Assembly: GCF_003612055.1 (NCBI RefSeq)
Contig: NZ_RAWB01000034.1
Location: 1-32,805, forward strand
Length of the DNA stretch: 32,805 nucleotides
Direction: 5' to 3'
Origin: Corallococcus llansteffanensis
GTDB lineage: Bacteria; Myxococcota; Myxococcia; Myxococcales; Myxococcaceae
Positions 1 through 12,011 of the stretch are shown here, piece after piece. The translations under genes and the position numbers were made by a program. How positions within the stretch are numbered: the stretch's first letter is position 1; the number at the start of each line of letters is the position of its first letter. The notes under the pieces are model-generated. The model was not told where the DNA came from and did not search any database. It saw only the letters and a program-made list of their open reading frames with translations.

Positions 1-394
1 TCTGGGACTCGGTCGTGATGACCTGCTCCATGGCCTGGTCGAGCGTCTTGTGGGCCGCCACGCCCGGCTGGTCACCCCAGCCGTTGCGCAGGGCCTGCTG
101 CTGGCCGCCCAGCTTCTCCACCGCGTGCCAGTCCTGTTCGAACAGGCGCTGGTTCACGATGCCCACCTCGTACTGACCCACGGCGGCAGGACGGGGCGGA
201 GGACCGTTGGGCTGGGCCTCCTCCATGGTGACGACCTGGATGCGCCAGGCCCACACCGCGCCCACGAGGAAGAGGACCATGGCGCCCACACCGACGCCGA
301 TGACCTTCCCCATGACGAGGTGGTCTTCCTCGGCCGCGACGCCATGCGCGCCGACGATGACCCGGGACTCGATTTCGGACTGGGTCTTCTTCAT
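1..394 (-). CDS. Single-span membrane protein of the act operon, partial (3' end outside window)
   Basis: The 131 visible codons start at an ATG that overlaps the actF stop codon as ATGA, so the start is well supported and the gene is probably translationally coupled to actF. The N-terminus (residues 1-28) is charged and cytoplasmic-looking. Residues 29-50 form one hydrophobic segment rich in Gly, Val, Leu and Trp, probably a membrane anchor. The rest is a hydrophilic domain with a Pro-rich linker (about 62-70), followed by a region containing NQRLFEQDWHAVEK. There is no heme motif or Cys pair in the visible part. Its place directly after actF suggests an accessory subunit of alternative complex III, perhaps comparable to the small ActG subunit, or a protein linking the complex to a downstream terminal oxidase. 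That role is inference from position; I do not recognise the sequence itself. The stop codon is not in the window. Confidence 0.8.
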   Translation of the reverse strand, partial: MKKTQSEIESRVIVGAHGVAAEEDHLVMGKVIGVGVGAMVLFLVGAVWAWRIQVVTMEEAQPNGPPPRPAAVGQYEVGIVNQRLFEQDWHAVEKLGGQQQALRNGWGDQPGVAAHKTLDQAMEQVITTESQ

Positions 395-1590
395 GGCTGC
401 ACGTACCTCAGGGACTCCGCGATGTACGGGTCCTTCACCGGAAGCGTGTACCGACCGCGCGCCCGGAACAGGGCGTAGCCCACCGAGACACCGCCCACGC
501 CCACCCAGGCCGTGATGAGGGTCCAGTGGAACGTCGGGCCGGCCTCACCAGAGAACGCCGGCCAGATGAGCCAGTACAAGTCCACCGCGTGGATGAGAAG
601 CAGATACACGCCGACGACCGCCAGCTTGCGGGGCTGCTCCTTCAGCTTGCGTGACAGCAGCGTGAAGAACGGCAGCACGAAGTGGAGCCAGAACAGCGCG
701 ATGGACAGGGGGCGCCACGGGCCGAACATGCGCAGGCCGTAGAACGGGGCCTCTTCCGGGATGTTGGCGATCCACACGAGCAGGAACTGGGAGAAGGCGA
801 TGTAGGCCCAGAACGCCGTGAAGGCGAGCATGAGCTTGCCCAGGTTGTGGTAGTGCGGCGTTTTGACGACGCTGCCGTACAGGTCCTTGCCCTGGGCGTT
901 CACCGTGGCCAGCAGCAGCACGCAGAAGGCCGCCAGGAAGCTGCCGGAGAAGTAGTAGACGCCGTAGATGGTGGACTGCCACATCGGCGTGAGGCTCATC
1001 AGCCAGTCGAAGGCCGCGAACGTGATGGTGAGCCCCAGGAAGGGCAGGGCCCCGGGGGAGAAGCGGCGCTGCTTGACGGTGAGGTCCAGCCCGCCCGCCT
1101 CGTCCTGCTTCGTGCTCCAGCCATGGAGGCGGGTGCTCACGAAGATCCACACCGCGAAGTAGATGACCTGGCGGATGGCGAAGAACGTGGGGTTCAGGTA
1201 GCCGTGCTGCTTGTGGGCCAGGTGCTCCAGCTCCACGCCGTGGATGTTGGCGAGCAGAGGCGAGCCGGGGAACCAGGGGTAGAGGTACTTCAGGGCCGGG
1301 ATGAGGCCCAGGAAGAGCACCGCGAAGACGGGCACCGCGATGGCCATGGTCTCCATGGTGCGGCGCAGGACGATGAGCCACTTGGCCTTGGCCGTGTGGA
1401 AGATGGCCAGCATGATGAGGGCGGCCACGCTGATGCCCACCCAGTAGGTGAAGCCCAGCAGGTAGCTGAAGCTGGTGGCCTCGGGGTTCATGAAGAACCC
1501 CACGGCGGTGAGCACGAGGCCCACCACGCCCAGGCCGAACGCGGGCACCATCAGCTTGGGCGTGCCGGTGTAGCGCTCCATGGCAGTCAT
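391..1590 (-). CDS. actF: ActF, quinone-site integral membrane subunit of alternative complex III
   Basis: The 399-residue protein is almost entirely membrane-spanning. It has about ten hydrophobic segments, starting with a helix at about residues 14-32 (FGLGVVGLVLTAVGFF). It resembles the NrfD/PsrC-like ActF subunit of alternative complex III, which sits in the inner membrane next to ActC and helps bind the quinol whose electrons pass to the ActB clusters and ActA/ActE hemes. The ATG start overlaps the actE stop as ATGA and is preceded by AGGAG about 6 nt upstream. A second in-frame Met three codons later is less likely. The stop overlaps the start of the next membrane protein, again as ATGA. 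The length fits the family. Assignment rests on membrane topology plus its position after actA-E. Confidence 0.9.
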   Translation of the reverse strand: MTAMERYTGTPKLMVPAFGLGVVGLVLTAVGFFMNPEATSFSYLLGFTYWVGISVAALIMLAIFHTAKAKWLIVLRRTMETMAIAVPVFAVLFLGLIPALKYLYPWFPGSPLLANIHGVELEHLAHKQHGYLNPTFFAIRQVIYFAVWIFVSTRLHGWSTKQDEAGGLDLTVKQRRFSPGALPFLGLTITFAAFDWLMSLTPMWQSTIYGVYYFSGSFLAAFCVLLLATVNAQGKDLYGSVVKTPHYHNLGKLMLAFTAFWAYIAFSQFLLVWIANIPEEAPFYGLRMFGPWRPLSIALFWLHFVLPFFTLLSRKLKEQPRKLAVVGVYLLLIHAVDLYWLIWPAFSGEAGPTFHWTLITAWVGVGGVSVGYALFRARGRYTLPVKDPYIAESLRYVQP

Positions 1591-2150
1591 CGGTTCTCCT
1601 GCGGGACGGGCTGGGCCCCCCCGGGGGTGCTGCGGGCGGCCTGCAGCGCGCGCACATAGGCGACGACGGCCCAGCGCTCACGCGTGTCGAGCTCACCCGA
1701 GAAGGACGGCATGATGCCGTAGCCTTCGTTGATGGCGGTGTAGAAGTGGCCAGCCGGCTTGTCGGCGAGCTCCAGCAGGGAGGGCGGCAGGCGCAGGGCC
1801 ATGTTCTCCGCCACGATGCTGTTGCCGTCGCCGAGCACGCCATGGCACTGCGAGCAGACGATGTTGTACTTCTTCTGACCCAGGGCCAGCAGCGGCTTGT
1901 CCACCGTCAGGGGGATGCTGGTGACGGTGACGCCGTTGGCGCGGCCGGTGCTGATGCCGGGGTTGCCCACCGGGCGCTCGCGCGGGACGGTGCCGGCGGG
2001 GGGCACGCGCATGGCGCGGCCGTCCGGCCAGAACTCGGAGGCCTCGTAGTACTCGTACTTGGCCTGGCTCTCCATGCGCTGGAGGAACTCAGAACTGACG
2101 TTGCAGCCGGTGAGCGCGGCGAGCCCCGCGGCGGGGATGAGCCACCTCAT
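1587..2150 (-). CDS. actE: ActE, monoheme cytochrome c lipoprotein of alternative complex III
   Basis: A 187-residue exported cytochrome. The N-terminus is a lipoprotein signal peptide ending in a lipobox LTGC with the lipidated Cys at residue 16. One heme c site, CSQCH, lies at 99-103. The distal Met ligand is likely M147 in GYGIMPSFSGEL, a typical class I cytochrome c pattern. In alternative complex III, ActE hangs on the periplasmic face and carries electrons from the complex to the acceptor. The open frame continues upstream, but the ATG at 2150 is the right start: it begins the signal peptide, overlaps the actD stop as ATGA, and has GGGAG 7 nt upstream. The stop overlaps actF by ATGA. 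Confidence 0.93.
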   Translation of the reverse strand: MRWLIPAAGLAALTGCNVSSEFLQRMESQAKYEYYEASEFWPDGRAMRVPPAGTVPRERPVGNPGISTGRANGVTVTSIPLTVDKPLLALGQKKYNIVCSQCHGVLGDGNSIVAENMALRLPPSLLELADKPAGHFYTAINEGYGIMPSFSGELDTRERWAVVAYVRALQAARSTPGGAQPVPQENR

Positions 2151-2692
2151 TCGTTCTCTCCCGAGACGACGGTCACCTGGGTGGCGCCCAGGGACTTCAA
2201 CTGGTTCGTGGTGTCCGTCGCGTCCTGCCCCGTGGGGTGGGGCACGCTCAGCCAGTAGCCGTGCGTGGACGCGCTGCGGAAGGCTTCGAACTCGAAGGCA
2301 GGGTGGTACGGCTGGGGCAGCCGGCTGAGGCCGAGCAACCCGAAGACGATGCCGAACGCGCAGAAGAGCACGGTCAGCTCGAAGGTGATGGGCACCCACG
2401 CCGGGAGGCTCAGCAGCGGACGGCCGCCGATGTTGAGCGGATAGTCGATGGTGTTCATCCACGTCTGCATCGCGAGCGCGGTGACCAGACCGGTGAGGGC
2501 GCCACCCAGGGCGATGAAGGGCACCCGCGACGGGGGCAACCCCAGCGCTTCCGACCCGCCGTGCAGCGGGTACGGAGAATAGGTGTCCATGCCCTGGAAG
2601 CCCTTCTCGCGCATCTGCCGGGTGGCATCCACGAGGGCATCCGGCGTGGCGAACTCGGCCAACACCCAGGAATCGAGGACCTTGGCTTCCAT
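2147..2692 (-). CDS. actD: ActD, DUF3341 membrane subunit of alternative complex III
   Basis: The 181-residue protein has a soluble N-terminal domain (1-55), starting with VLAEFATPDALVDATRQMREKG, a ferredoxin-like fold typical of DUF3341. Two transmembrane helices follow at about 58-79 and 98-121, and then a soluble tail. DUF3341 proteins are the ActD subunit, a small structural membrane component beside ActC in alternative complex III; no cofactor is expected and no Cys or heme motif is present. It starts 4 nt after the actC stop, with no strong ribosome site nearby, which suggests reinitiation or coupling. Its stop overlaps actE by ATGA. Confidence 0.92.
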   Translation of the reverse strand: MEAKVLDSWVLAEFATPDALVDATRQMREKGFQGMDTYSPYPLHGGSEALGLPPSRVPFIALGGALTGLVTALAMQTWMNTIDYPLNIGGRPLLSLPAWVPITFELTVLFCAFGIVFGLLGLSRLPQPYHPAFEFEAFRSASTHGYWLSVPHPTGQDATDTTNQLKSLGATQVTVVSGENE

Positions 2693-2696
2693 GACG

Positions 2697-4133
2697 CTAG
2701 TGCGCTCCGTGCGTGGCCGCGGCGGAATCCGTGCCGTGGTGGCCGTTGGCGGCGTGGGCGGCGTGCTTCAGCTCGAGCTGCAGCTCCTTCACTTCGCTCA
2801 CCGCGACGGCGGGAACGAACTTCAGGAACAGCAGGAACAGGGTGCCGAACAGGCCCAGCGTGCCGATGTAGATGGACCAGTCCACCCAGGTGGGGCGGTA
2901 CAGGTCCCACGACGAGGGCAGGAAGTCCTGGCTCAGCGAGGTGACGATGATGATGAAGCGCTCGCACCACATGCCGATGTTCACGGCGATGGAGGCCACC
3001 CACATGATGGGGATGCTGGTGCGGCACTTCTTGAACCAGAAGATGTTCGGGGTGATGACGTTGCAGGCGATCATCAGCCAGTACACGCCGGCGTAGGGGC
3101 CGGTGGCGCGGTTCACGTAGAAGGTCCAGATTTCATACTGGTTCTGCGAGTACCAGGCGACGAAGTGCTCCATCATGTACCCGTAGGACACGATGAGGCC
3201 CGTCGCGAGGATGACCTTGTTCATGTTCTCCAGGTGGCGGTCGGTGATGACGTCCCGGAGGCCCAGGTACTTGCGGGCGGGCACGATGAGCGTGATGACC
3301 ATCGCGAAGCCGCTGAACACGGCGCCGGCCACGAAGTAGGGGGGGAAGACCGTGGTGTGCCAGCCCGGAATCTGGGACACGGCGAAGTCGAACGAAACGA
3401 TGGTGTGCACGGACACCACCAGCGGCGTGGAGATGCCGGCGAGCAGCAGGTAGGCGATCTTGTAGTTGTGCCAGTGCCGGCCGGAGCCGCGCCACCCCAG
3501 GGCGAACAGGCCGTAGATGGTGCGCTGCAGCTTCGACTTGGACGAGTCCCGCAGGGCGGCCAGGTCCGGGATGAGGCCCACGAACCAGAACAGCGCGGAC
3601 ACGGTGAGGTACGTGGAGATGGCGAACACGTCCCACACCAGCGGCGAGCGGAACTGCGGCCACGCGCCCAGGGTGCTGGGGTAGGGGAACAGCCAGAAGG
3701 CGAACCAGGGACGGCCCGTGTGGAGCAGCGGGAACAGGCCGGCGCACATGACGGCGAACAGCGTCATGGCCTCCGCGAAGCGGTTGATGCTCGTGCGCCA
3801 CTTCTGCTGGAAGAGCAGGAGGATGGCGGAGATGAGCGTACCGGCGTGGCCGATACCGACCCACCAGACGAAGTTGACGATGTCGAACGCCCAGCCGACA
3901 GGCTGGTTGTTGCCCCACACGCCGATGCCGCGGGCCAGGGTGTAGGTGACGCCGATGACGAGCAGGCCCAGCGCCGCGGACGTGATGCCCAGCAGCATGA
4001 ACCAGCCCTTGCCGGGCTTGCGCCAGACATGGTCCAGCAGCGTTTCATTGAGGGACTTGTCGTCGTGGTGCGGCGCGACGAGGTCCCGGGGCTCGAGCGG
4101 GTCGAGCGGGAGAGCGTGAGCGGTCTCGGCCAT
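2697..4133 (-). CDS. actC: ActC, NrfD-family quinol-binding membrane subunit of alternative complex III
   Basis: The 478-residue protein has about ten transmembrane helices. The first is near residues 44-66 ([21 protein letters not shown]), followed by [20 protein letters not shown], a signature-like stretch of the NrfD/PsrC family. ActC is the main quinol-oxidising membrane subunit: it accepts electrons from menaquinol or ubiquinol and passes them to the iron-sulfur clusters of ActB. The C-terminal tail is soluble and rich in His and Ala. It starts 5 nt after the actB stop. An AAGGAGG site at 4146-4152, inside the end of actB, is the best ribosome-binding sequence of the operon, although its spacing of about 12 nt is long. 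Confidence 0.94.
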   Translation of the reverse strand: MAETAHALPLDPLEPRDLVAPHHDDKSLNETLLDHVWRKPGKGWFMLLGITSAALGLLVIGVTYTLARGIGVWGNNQPVGWAFDIVNFVWWVGIGHAGTLISAILLLFQQKWRTSINRFAEAMTLFAVMCAGLFPLLHTGRPWFAFWLFPYPSTLGAWPQFRSPLVWDVFAISTYLTVSALFWFVGLIPDLAALRDSSKSKLQRTIYGLFALGWRGSGRHWHNYKIAYLLLAGISTPLVVSVHTIVSFDFAVSQIPGWHTTVFPPYFVAGAVFSGFAMVITLIVPARKYLGLRDVITDRHLENMNKVILATGLIVSYGYMMEHFVAWYSQNQYEIWTFYVNRATGPYAGVYWLMIACNVITPNIFWFKKCRTSIPIMWVASIAVNIGMWCERFIIIVTSLSQDFLPSSWDLYRPTWVDWSIYIGTLGLFGTLFLLFLKFVPAVAVSEVKELQLELKHAAHAANGHHGTDSAAATHGAH

Positions 4134-4138
4134 GACGG

Positions 4139-7356
<3,218 letters not shown>

Positions 7357-7360
<4 letters not shown>

Positions 7361-8019
7361 CGGTGGCATGTGGAGCAGCTCGTGCGCGAGTGAACGTCGT
7401 ATTCTTGGTAGAGCTTGTCGGCGAGCGCGGCGGCCTCGGCCTTATCCGCGGGGGGAGCCCAGGTCATGCTGGTGATGAACTCCGCGGGGCGGAGGTTGGG
7501 CTTCGGGTCGCGGTGGCAGTCGAGGCACCAGCTCATCGTCAGGGGGGCGGCCTGTTCGATGGCGCCCATCTGGTCCACGCGGCCGTGGCAGGTGGCGCAA
7601 CCGACGCCCTTGCCCACGTGGATGGAGTGGTTGAAGTAGACGAAGTCCGGCAGGTTGTGGACGCGAACCCAGGGGATGGGCTGGTCGGCGAAGAACGCCT
7701 TGCGGACCTCGGTGAGGTACGGGCTCTTGTTCCACACCTGGGCGTGGCAGGACATGCACACCGTGGTGGAGGGGATGCCCGCCGACGGGGATTTCTCCAC
7801 CGTCCAATGGCAGTAACGGCAGTCGATCTGCTCGTCACCGGCGTGGTGCCGGTGGTCGAACTCGATGGGCTGCTCCACCGGGTGCGCCTGGTTGGTCACG
7901 TGCGGGGAGCGCACGTAGGCCAAGAGGCCGCCGATGGCGATGGCGGGCACCGCGAGGAGCATCGCGGCCGACAGGCGCGACACCGTATTCGTCCAGCGTG
8001 GAAAGAGAGGGCCGCTCAT
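7357..8019 (-). CDS. actA: ActA, pentaheme cytochrome c subunit of alternative complex III
   Basis: A 220-residue cytochrome with an N-terminal membrane anchor (about 16-36) and five CXXCH heme c sites at 67-71, 88-92, 141-145, 165-169 and 215-219. Five hemes in a small anchored protein at the head of an act operon is the hallmark of ActA, which sits in the periplasm and takes electrons from ActB. Additional His residues, such as those in FDHRHHAG and FNHSIH, are candidates for distal heme ligands. The ATG at 8019 has no good ribosome site just upstream. The last heme motif is one residue from the C-terminus, as is common here. This is the first gene of the operon; a candidate promoter lies about 220 nt upstream. 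Confidence 0.95.
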
Positions 8020-8457
8020 ACCAGGACCAGGGGCAAGGGGACTGAAGGCGACATGAGACCAAGGGTGGACGCGCAGATGCCGTCCGGCGCGGAAGTCGAG
8101 GGTGCCATCCCGGCCCCGGTGGACCGGGCGGGCGGTGGCTCCTGGCGCTCAGACGGCAAGGCAGTCACGTCCAACGAACCTCTAGGATGGTGCCGTGGGC
8201 GCGGATCCCTCATGCATATCCCGGCCCAATGCGGCGCGGGACCATCGACCATCGACACGGCAGTGTCAACCATTCTGTGGAGAGTGGGAATACAGAGCGC
8301 ATAGCACTTCCACGCGCGATGGAAACAAGTTGCACGCGCGCGTGATGAATCCGGCTTCTGGCGATCGGAAGGGGCTTTGCGCGCCGCGCCGCCGCGTGCT
8401 GGATCAATCCCTCTCAGGGTGCGCGCGCTACAGGGGGGCAACGCTCTTGAAGCGGGG
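8020..8457. other. Intergenic region upstream of the act operon
   Basis: A 438-nt gap separates the HNH gene stop from the actA start. No convincing protein-coding frame was found: an open minus frame at 8016-8441 lacks recognisable protein features. It contains two perfect short dyads, TTCCA-N7-TGGAA at 8308-8324 and GACAC-N4-GTGTC at 8254-8267, and a tandem CCATCGA pair at about 8242-8255. A TTGACA hexamer on the minus strand overlaps the second dyad. The region is the natural place for the act operon promoter and its control sites. No clear intrinsic terminator for the upstream repair cassette was recognised. Confidence 0.6.
8241..8269 (-). promoter_or_regulatory. Candidate sigma-70-type promoter for the act operon
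   Basis: On the minus strand a perfect TTGACA (-35) lies at 8264-8269, followed after 17 nt by GATGGT (8241-8246), which matches the -10 consensus at only three of six bases. The -35 box overlaps the dyad GACAC-N4-GTGTC (8254-8267), which could be an operator. The implied leader before actA is about 220 nt. The weak -10 makes this tentative. Confidence 0.3.
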
Positions 8458-8823
8458 CTACTCGGAGTCAGGGTCGGCGGGGTCGCGCCAGCGGTCGCGG
8501 CGTTTCTGGAGCAGCCGGTCCACTAGCTCGCGGACGCGGGCGTCGCGGTGGAAGTGGGCGTCGTGGCGGCTTCCCTTGCCCTGGTTGCAGCGGGCGCAGG
8601 CGAGGGCGAGGTTCTCCAGGGCGTCCGTGCCGCCCGCCGAACGGGGGATGATGTGCTCGATGGTGGCGCGGCTGATGGGGTCGCCGTCCAGGGCGACGGT
8701 CAGGTGGGCGTTGCAGTGCAGGCACTTGCCCATCCAGACGTCGGCGCCCCGGTGGGGGACGCGCTCGAAGGTGGCGTCGGTGGCGATGATGTCCAGGACG
8801 CGGCGTCGCTTCGCGTGACTCAT
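8458..8823 (-). CDS. HNH endonuclease, probably part of the ligase-associated repair operon
   Basis: A 121-residue HNH nuclease. The treble-clef zinc site is formed by C34-x2-C37 and C76-x2-C79. The HNH core is EHIIPRSAGG (H57), then ENL (N71) and CARCNQGKG (N80). The flanks are basic (KRRR at 5-8, RDRWRD near the end), consistent with DNA binding. Such stand-alone HNH proteins nick or cut DNA with a divalent metal; the substrate cannot be told from sequence. The ATG lies 6 nt after the stop of the metallophosphoesterase gene. A GGAGG inside the last codons of that gene serves as its ribosome site, about 10 nt from the ATG. This spacing argues for co-transcription with the repair cassette. 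It is also the last gene of that strand group before a 438-nt gap. Confidence 0.9.
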   Translation of the reverse strand: MSHAKRRRVLDIIATDATFERVPHRGADVWMGKCLHCNAHLTVALDGDPISRATIEHIIPRSAGGTDALENLALACARCNQGKGSRHDAHFHRDARVRELVDRLLQKRRDRWRDPADPDSE

Positions 8824-8829
8824 GGGTCG

Positions 8830-9483
8830 CTAGACCTCCACCACCGCGGTGCCGGCGATGGCGAAGACGCGATCCCCCCGGCCGCGCCGGACATTGAGAC
8901 CGCCCGTGAAGGCGCTGAAGGCGGGCAGTACGCCCACTCCGGGGCGCAGGTGGAAGCAGGGCAGCCGCAGCCGGTCCGCGCCCCCGTCCAGGCGCACCAT
9001 GGGATGAAGGTGTCCGGCCCACACGAAGCGTCCGGGCGCGGGCTCCGGGTGATGGGCGAAGCGGAAGGGGCCTTCGTCCAGGGCGTCCTCGCGGTCCTCC
9101 ATGTTCCAGGCGGGGGGCAGGGCGCGGACGTGGCGGTCGTGGTTGCCCCGGATGAGGACCACGTCCAGGTGGGGGTGGGCCTCACGCCAGGTGCTGACGC
9201 GCTGGATGACGTCCCCGGTGAGCCCCTGGCGCGAGTGGACCAGGTCCCCCACGAGCAGGAGGCGCCGGGCCCGGGTGGCGGTGAGCGCGGCGGACAGGCG
9301 CGTCAGGTCGTCGTCCAGCACGCCCAGGGGCAGGGGGATGCCGTGCTGCTGGAAGGACTCCGTCTTGCCCCAGTGCAGGTCGGCCACCGCGAGCACCCCG
9401 GCCTGGGGCCAGTGCAGGGCGCGCTCCGGGAGCAGCTCCACGTCCGCATCGCCTATGCGGGTCTGGCATCGGCCTGGGACCAT
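8830..9483 (-). CDS. pdeM: Ligase-associated DNA damage response endonuclease, metallophosphoesterase (PdeM family)
   Basis: A 217-residue binuclear metallophosphoesterase. All family motifs are visible in order: DLH (D35, H37), GDLVH (G79-H83), GNHD (113-116), a His pair at 144-145 and GHLH (157-160). The N-terminus reads LLPERALHWP, characteristic of the ligase-associated group. Family members are metal-dependent nucleases or phosphodiesterases encoded with an ATP-dependent ligase, an Lhr-like helicase and an MBL-fold exonuclease, and are thought to act together in DNA repair. The ATG at 9483 lies inside the helicase gene, giving a 31-nt overlap, with AAGGAG just upstream. The overlap and the length both fit this start. 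It is followed 6 nt later by the HNH gene. Confidence 0.93.
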   Translation of the reverse strand: MVPGRCQTRIGDADVELLPERALHWPQAGVLAVADLHWGKTESFQQHGIPLPLGVLDDDLTRLSAALTATRARRLLLVGDLVHSRQGLTGDVIQRVSTWREAHPHLDVVLIRGNHDRHVRALPPAWNMEDREDALDEGPFRFAHHPEPAPGRFVWAGHLHPMVRLDGGADRLRLPCFHLRPGVGVLPAFSAFTGGLNVRRGRGDRVFAIAGTAVVEV

Positions 9484-12011
9484 CGCTCCTTGAGGCGCTC
9501 CACGCGGTCCAGCAGGGATTCGTTGGACACGCTCGCGCTGATGCGCTCGATGACGAGCGGGAAGGCCAGCGGCGAGGGCCGGTGGACGTGGACGAACTCG
9601 ACGGGGCTTGCCTCCAGCCGCTCCAGCGTCCGGGCGAGGCGGCCCTGTTCGAACTGCTGCTCCAGCACCTCGCGGCGCGCCTGACGCAGGAGCAGGTTGT
9701 CCGGGTCGTACTTCACGAAGACGTCATAGAGGAGCGCGGCGCTGGCCTGCACCTGGCGCGTGGACTTGCGCGCCCCGGGCAGGCCCGGCATCACCAGCCC
9801 GGCCACGCGGGCGATGTCGCGGAACTGGCGCCGCGCGAGCTCGCTCAGGTTCACGCTCTCCAGGATGTCCTCCACCAGCCGCTCGCGGGTGAAGAGGGCG
9901 GGGCGCAGCGCCTCTTCGAAGGGGAAGGGCGTGGGCGTGAGCAGCTCCATGCCGTAGTCGTTCACCGACAGGCTGAAGGTGGCCTTCTGCAGCCGGGTGA
10001 GGCGCAGGGCGAGCAGCGCGGCCAGCCCCTCGTGCACGAGCCGCCCCTCGAAGGGGTAGAGGAACAGGTGGTAGCCGTCGCGCGTGTGGCACGACTCCGC
10101 CAGACACCCGCCGTCGCCGGGGATGCGCGACAGGCGGGCCTGCGCGTCGAGGATGGGCCACGCGGCGGCGATCTCATCCCGGGTGACGTCGCCCTGGCGC
10201 GCGGCCTCCAGCGTGCGGCGCATCGCGGACGCGAGCGAGGTGGACAGGGGCAGGCGGCTGCCTCCCCAGCGCGGCGTCTGGGTGGCCTTGGCCTTCGCCG
10301 GCTTCACGTAGGCCGTCATGTCCTTGAAGCGGCTGAACTCCAGACGGCGGCCCGCGAACAGGAAGGTGTCCCCGGGCTTCAGGCGGCTGACGTAGGACTC
10401 CTCGACCGTGCCCAGGTTGCCGCCGCTCCAGTAACGCAGTTGCACGGAGGCATCCGAGCTGATGGTGCCGATGTTGAGCCGGTGCAGCCGCGCGAGGCGC
10501 GCGTCGGTGACGCGGAAGCGGCCCTCGTGCTCCACCACGCGGCGGAACTCCGGGTAGGCGCGCAGGGTGGGGCCTCCCTCGCGCACCAGGGCCAGCGTCC
10601 ACTCGAACTCCTCGTCGGTGAGGCCCGCGTAGCTCGTGGCGGTGCGGATCTCGTCGCGCAGCGCCTCGCGCGTGAAGCCTCCGCCCAGCGCGCAGGTGAC
10701 CAGGTGTTGCGCCAGCACATCCAGTGGCTTGGACAGCGGCGTGCGCGGCTCCACCTCGCGGCGCGCGATGGCGTCCCGGGCGGCGGCCATCTCCACCAGC
10801 TCCAGCGCGTGCGTGGGGACGAAGAGGATGCGGCAGGTGGCGCCGGGGCGGTGCGCGCTGCGGCCCGCGCGCTGGAGGGTGCGGCCGATGCCCTTGGGAC
10901 TTCCAATCTGGATGACCCGCTCCACCGGGCCGAAGTCCACGCCCAGGTCCAGCGAGGACGTGCAGACGACGAGCCGCAGGCTGCCGTCCTTGAGGCCTCC
11001 CTCCACGCGCTCGCGCTCCTCGCGGTCGATGGAGCCGTGGTGCAGCGCGAGGAGGTGCTCCCATTCGGGGCGCAGGTAGCGCAGGCCCTCGAACCAGCGC
11101 TCCGCCTGTGAGCGCGTGTTGGTGAAGAGCAGCGTGGACTGATTCGGATCCAGCCAGTCCGCCACGCGCGGGAGCATGGTGAAGCCCAGGTGGCCTGCCC
11201 AGGGGAAGGTGTCCACCTGCTCCGGCACCAGCGTCTCCACGTCCACCGGACGCTGGAGGTCCGCGCTCACCAGCGTGGGCGTGCGCTCCGTGCCCACGAC
11301 GGTGCGCGCGGCCTGGTCCAGGTTGGCGAGCGTGGCGGACAGCGCCCAGATGCGCACGTCCGGAGCGAAGCGGCGCAGTCGCGCCAGGGCCAGCTCCACC
11401 TGCGTGCCGCGCTTGGAGGCGAGCAGCTCGTGCCACTCGTCCACGATGATGGCGCGCAGCGAGGCGAAGTTCTCCGCTGCCTGTTCTTGCGCGAGGAGCA
11501 GCGACAGGGACTCGGGCGTGGTGATGAGCACCTGCGGCAGTCGTTCGCGCTGACGCTGCCGCACGGAGGAGGGCGTGTCGCCCGTGCGGCTCTCCACCTC
11601 CAGGTCCGTGTCCAGCGCCAGCAGCGGTTCGAGCAGGGCCTGCTCCACGTCGCGTGACACCGCTCGCAGGGGCGTGAGGTAGAGGACCTGGAGGCCCTTC
11701 TGGTTCCGCTCCGCCACGTCCGCCAGCGGGCCCAGGTAGGCCGCGTAGGTCTTCCCCGCGCCGGTGGGCACGTGGATGAGGCCGCTCTCTCCTCGCGCGT
11801 ACGCGGCCCAGGCCTCTTCCTGGAACGCGTACGGCGTCCAGCCCTTCGAGGCGAACCAGCGCCGCAGTTGCTCCATCGGCGGTCCCTGGAACGGGGAGGG
11901 CGCTCGGGGCGCGGGCCGCTTCTTCGCCCGGGTTTTCGTGAGGGCCGGCTGCTTCTCCGGTGCCTCTTTGCCGCGCATGCGGTTGCGGCGCGGCCTGCTA
12001 GTGGGCGACAT
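9453..12011 (-). CDS. Ligase-associated DNA damage response DEXH-box helicase (Lhr-like)
   Basis: An 852-residue superfamily 2 helicase of the Lhr-core type. Motif I, VPTGAGKT, is at 81-88. Motif II is DEWH (191-194), and motif III is SATLAN (225-230). Motif VI sits in QRAGRSAHRPG in the second RecA domain. A winged-helix and Lhr-specific C-terminal region follow. Lhr enzymes translocate 3'-5' on single-stranded DNA. This short form, lacking the long extension of full-length Lhr, is the one found in the ligase-associated cassette. The N-terminus is a basic tail of about 45 residues, rich in Arg, Lys and Pro, before the conserved domain. The ATG at 12011 overlaps the ligase gene end by 14 nt and has AAGGGG 8 nt upstream. 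A later start cannot be fully excluded because the basic tail is poorly conserved-looking. Confidence 0.94.
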   Translation of the reverse strand: MSPTSRPRRNRMRGKEAPEKQPALTKTRAKKRPAPRAPSPFQGPPMEQLRRWFASKGWTPYAFQEEAWAAYARGESGLIHVPTGAGKTYAAYLGPLADVAERNQKGLQVLYLTPLRAVSRDVEQALLEPLLALDTDLEVESRTGDTPSSVRQRQRERLPQVLITTPESLSLLLAQEQAAENFASLRAIIVDEWHELLASKRGTQVELALARLRRFAPDVRIWALSATLANLDQAARTVVGTERTPTLVSADLQRPVDVETLVPEQVDTFPWAGHLGFTMLPRVADWLDPNQSTLLFTNTRSQAERWFEGLRYLRPEWEHLLALHHGSIDREERERVEGGLKDGSLRLVVCTSSLDLGVDFGPVERVIQIGSPKGIGRTLQRAGRSAHRPGATCRILFVPTHALELVEMAAARDAIARREVEPRTPLSKPLDVLAQHLVTCALGGGFTREALRDEIRTATSYAGLTDEEFEWTLALVREGGPTLRAYPEFRRVVEHEGRFRVTDARLARLHRLNIGTISSDASVQLRYWSGGNLGTVEESYVSRLKPGDTFLFAGRRLEFSRFKDMTAYVKPAKAKATQTPRWGGSRLPLSTSLASAMRRTLEAARQGDVTRDEIAAAWPILDAQARLSRIPGDGGCLAESCHTRDGYHLFLYPFEGRLVHEGLAALLALRLTRLQKATFSLSVNDYGMELLTPTPFPFEEALRPALFTRERLVEDILESVNLSELARRQFRDIARVAGLVMPGLPGARKSTRQVQASAALLYDVFVKYDPDNLLLRQARREVLEQQFEQGRLARTLERLEASPVEFVHVHRPSPLAFPLVIERISASVSNESLLDRVERLKERWSQADARPA

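Noticed and set aside
8016..8441. 141-codon minus-strand ORF upstream of actA
   Set aside because: It spans the intergenic control region, overlaps the actA start, and shows no domain, signal or plausible ribosome site. It is more likely a chance open frame.
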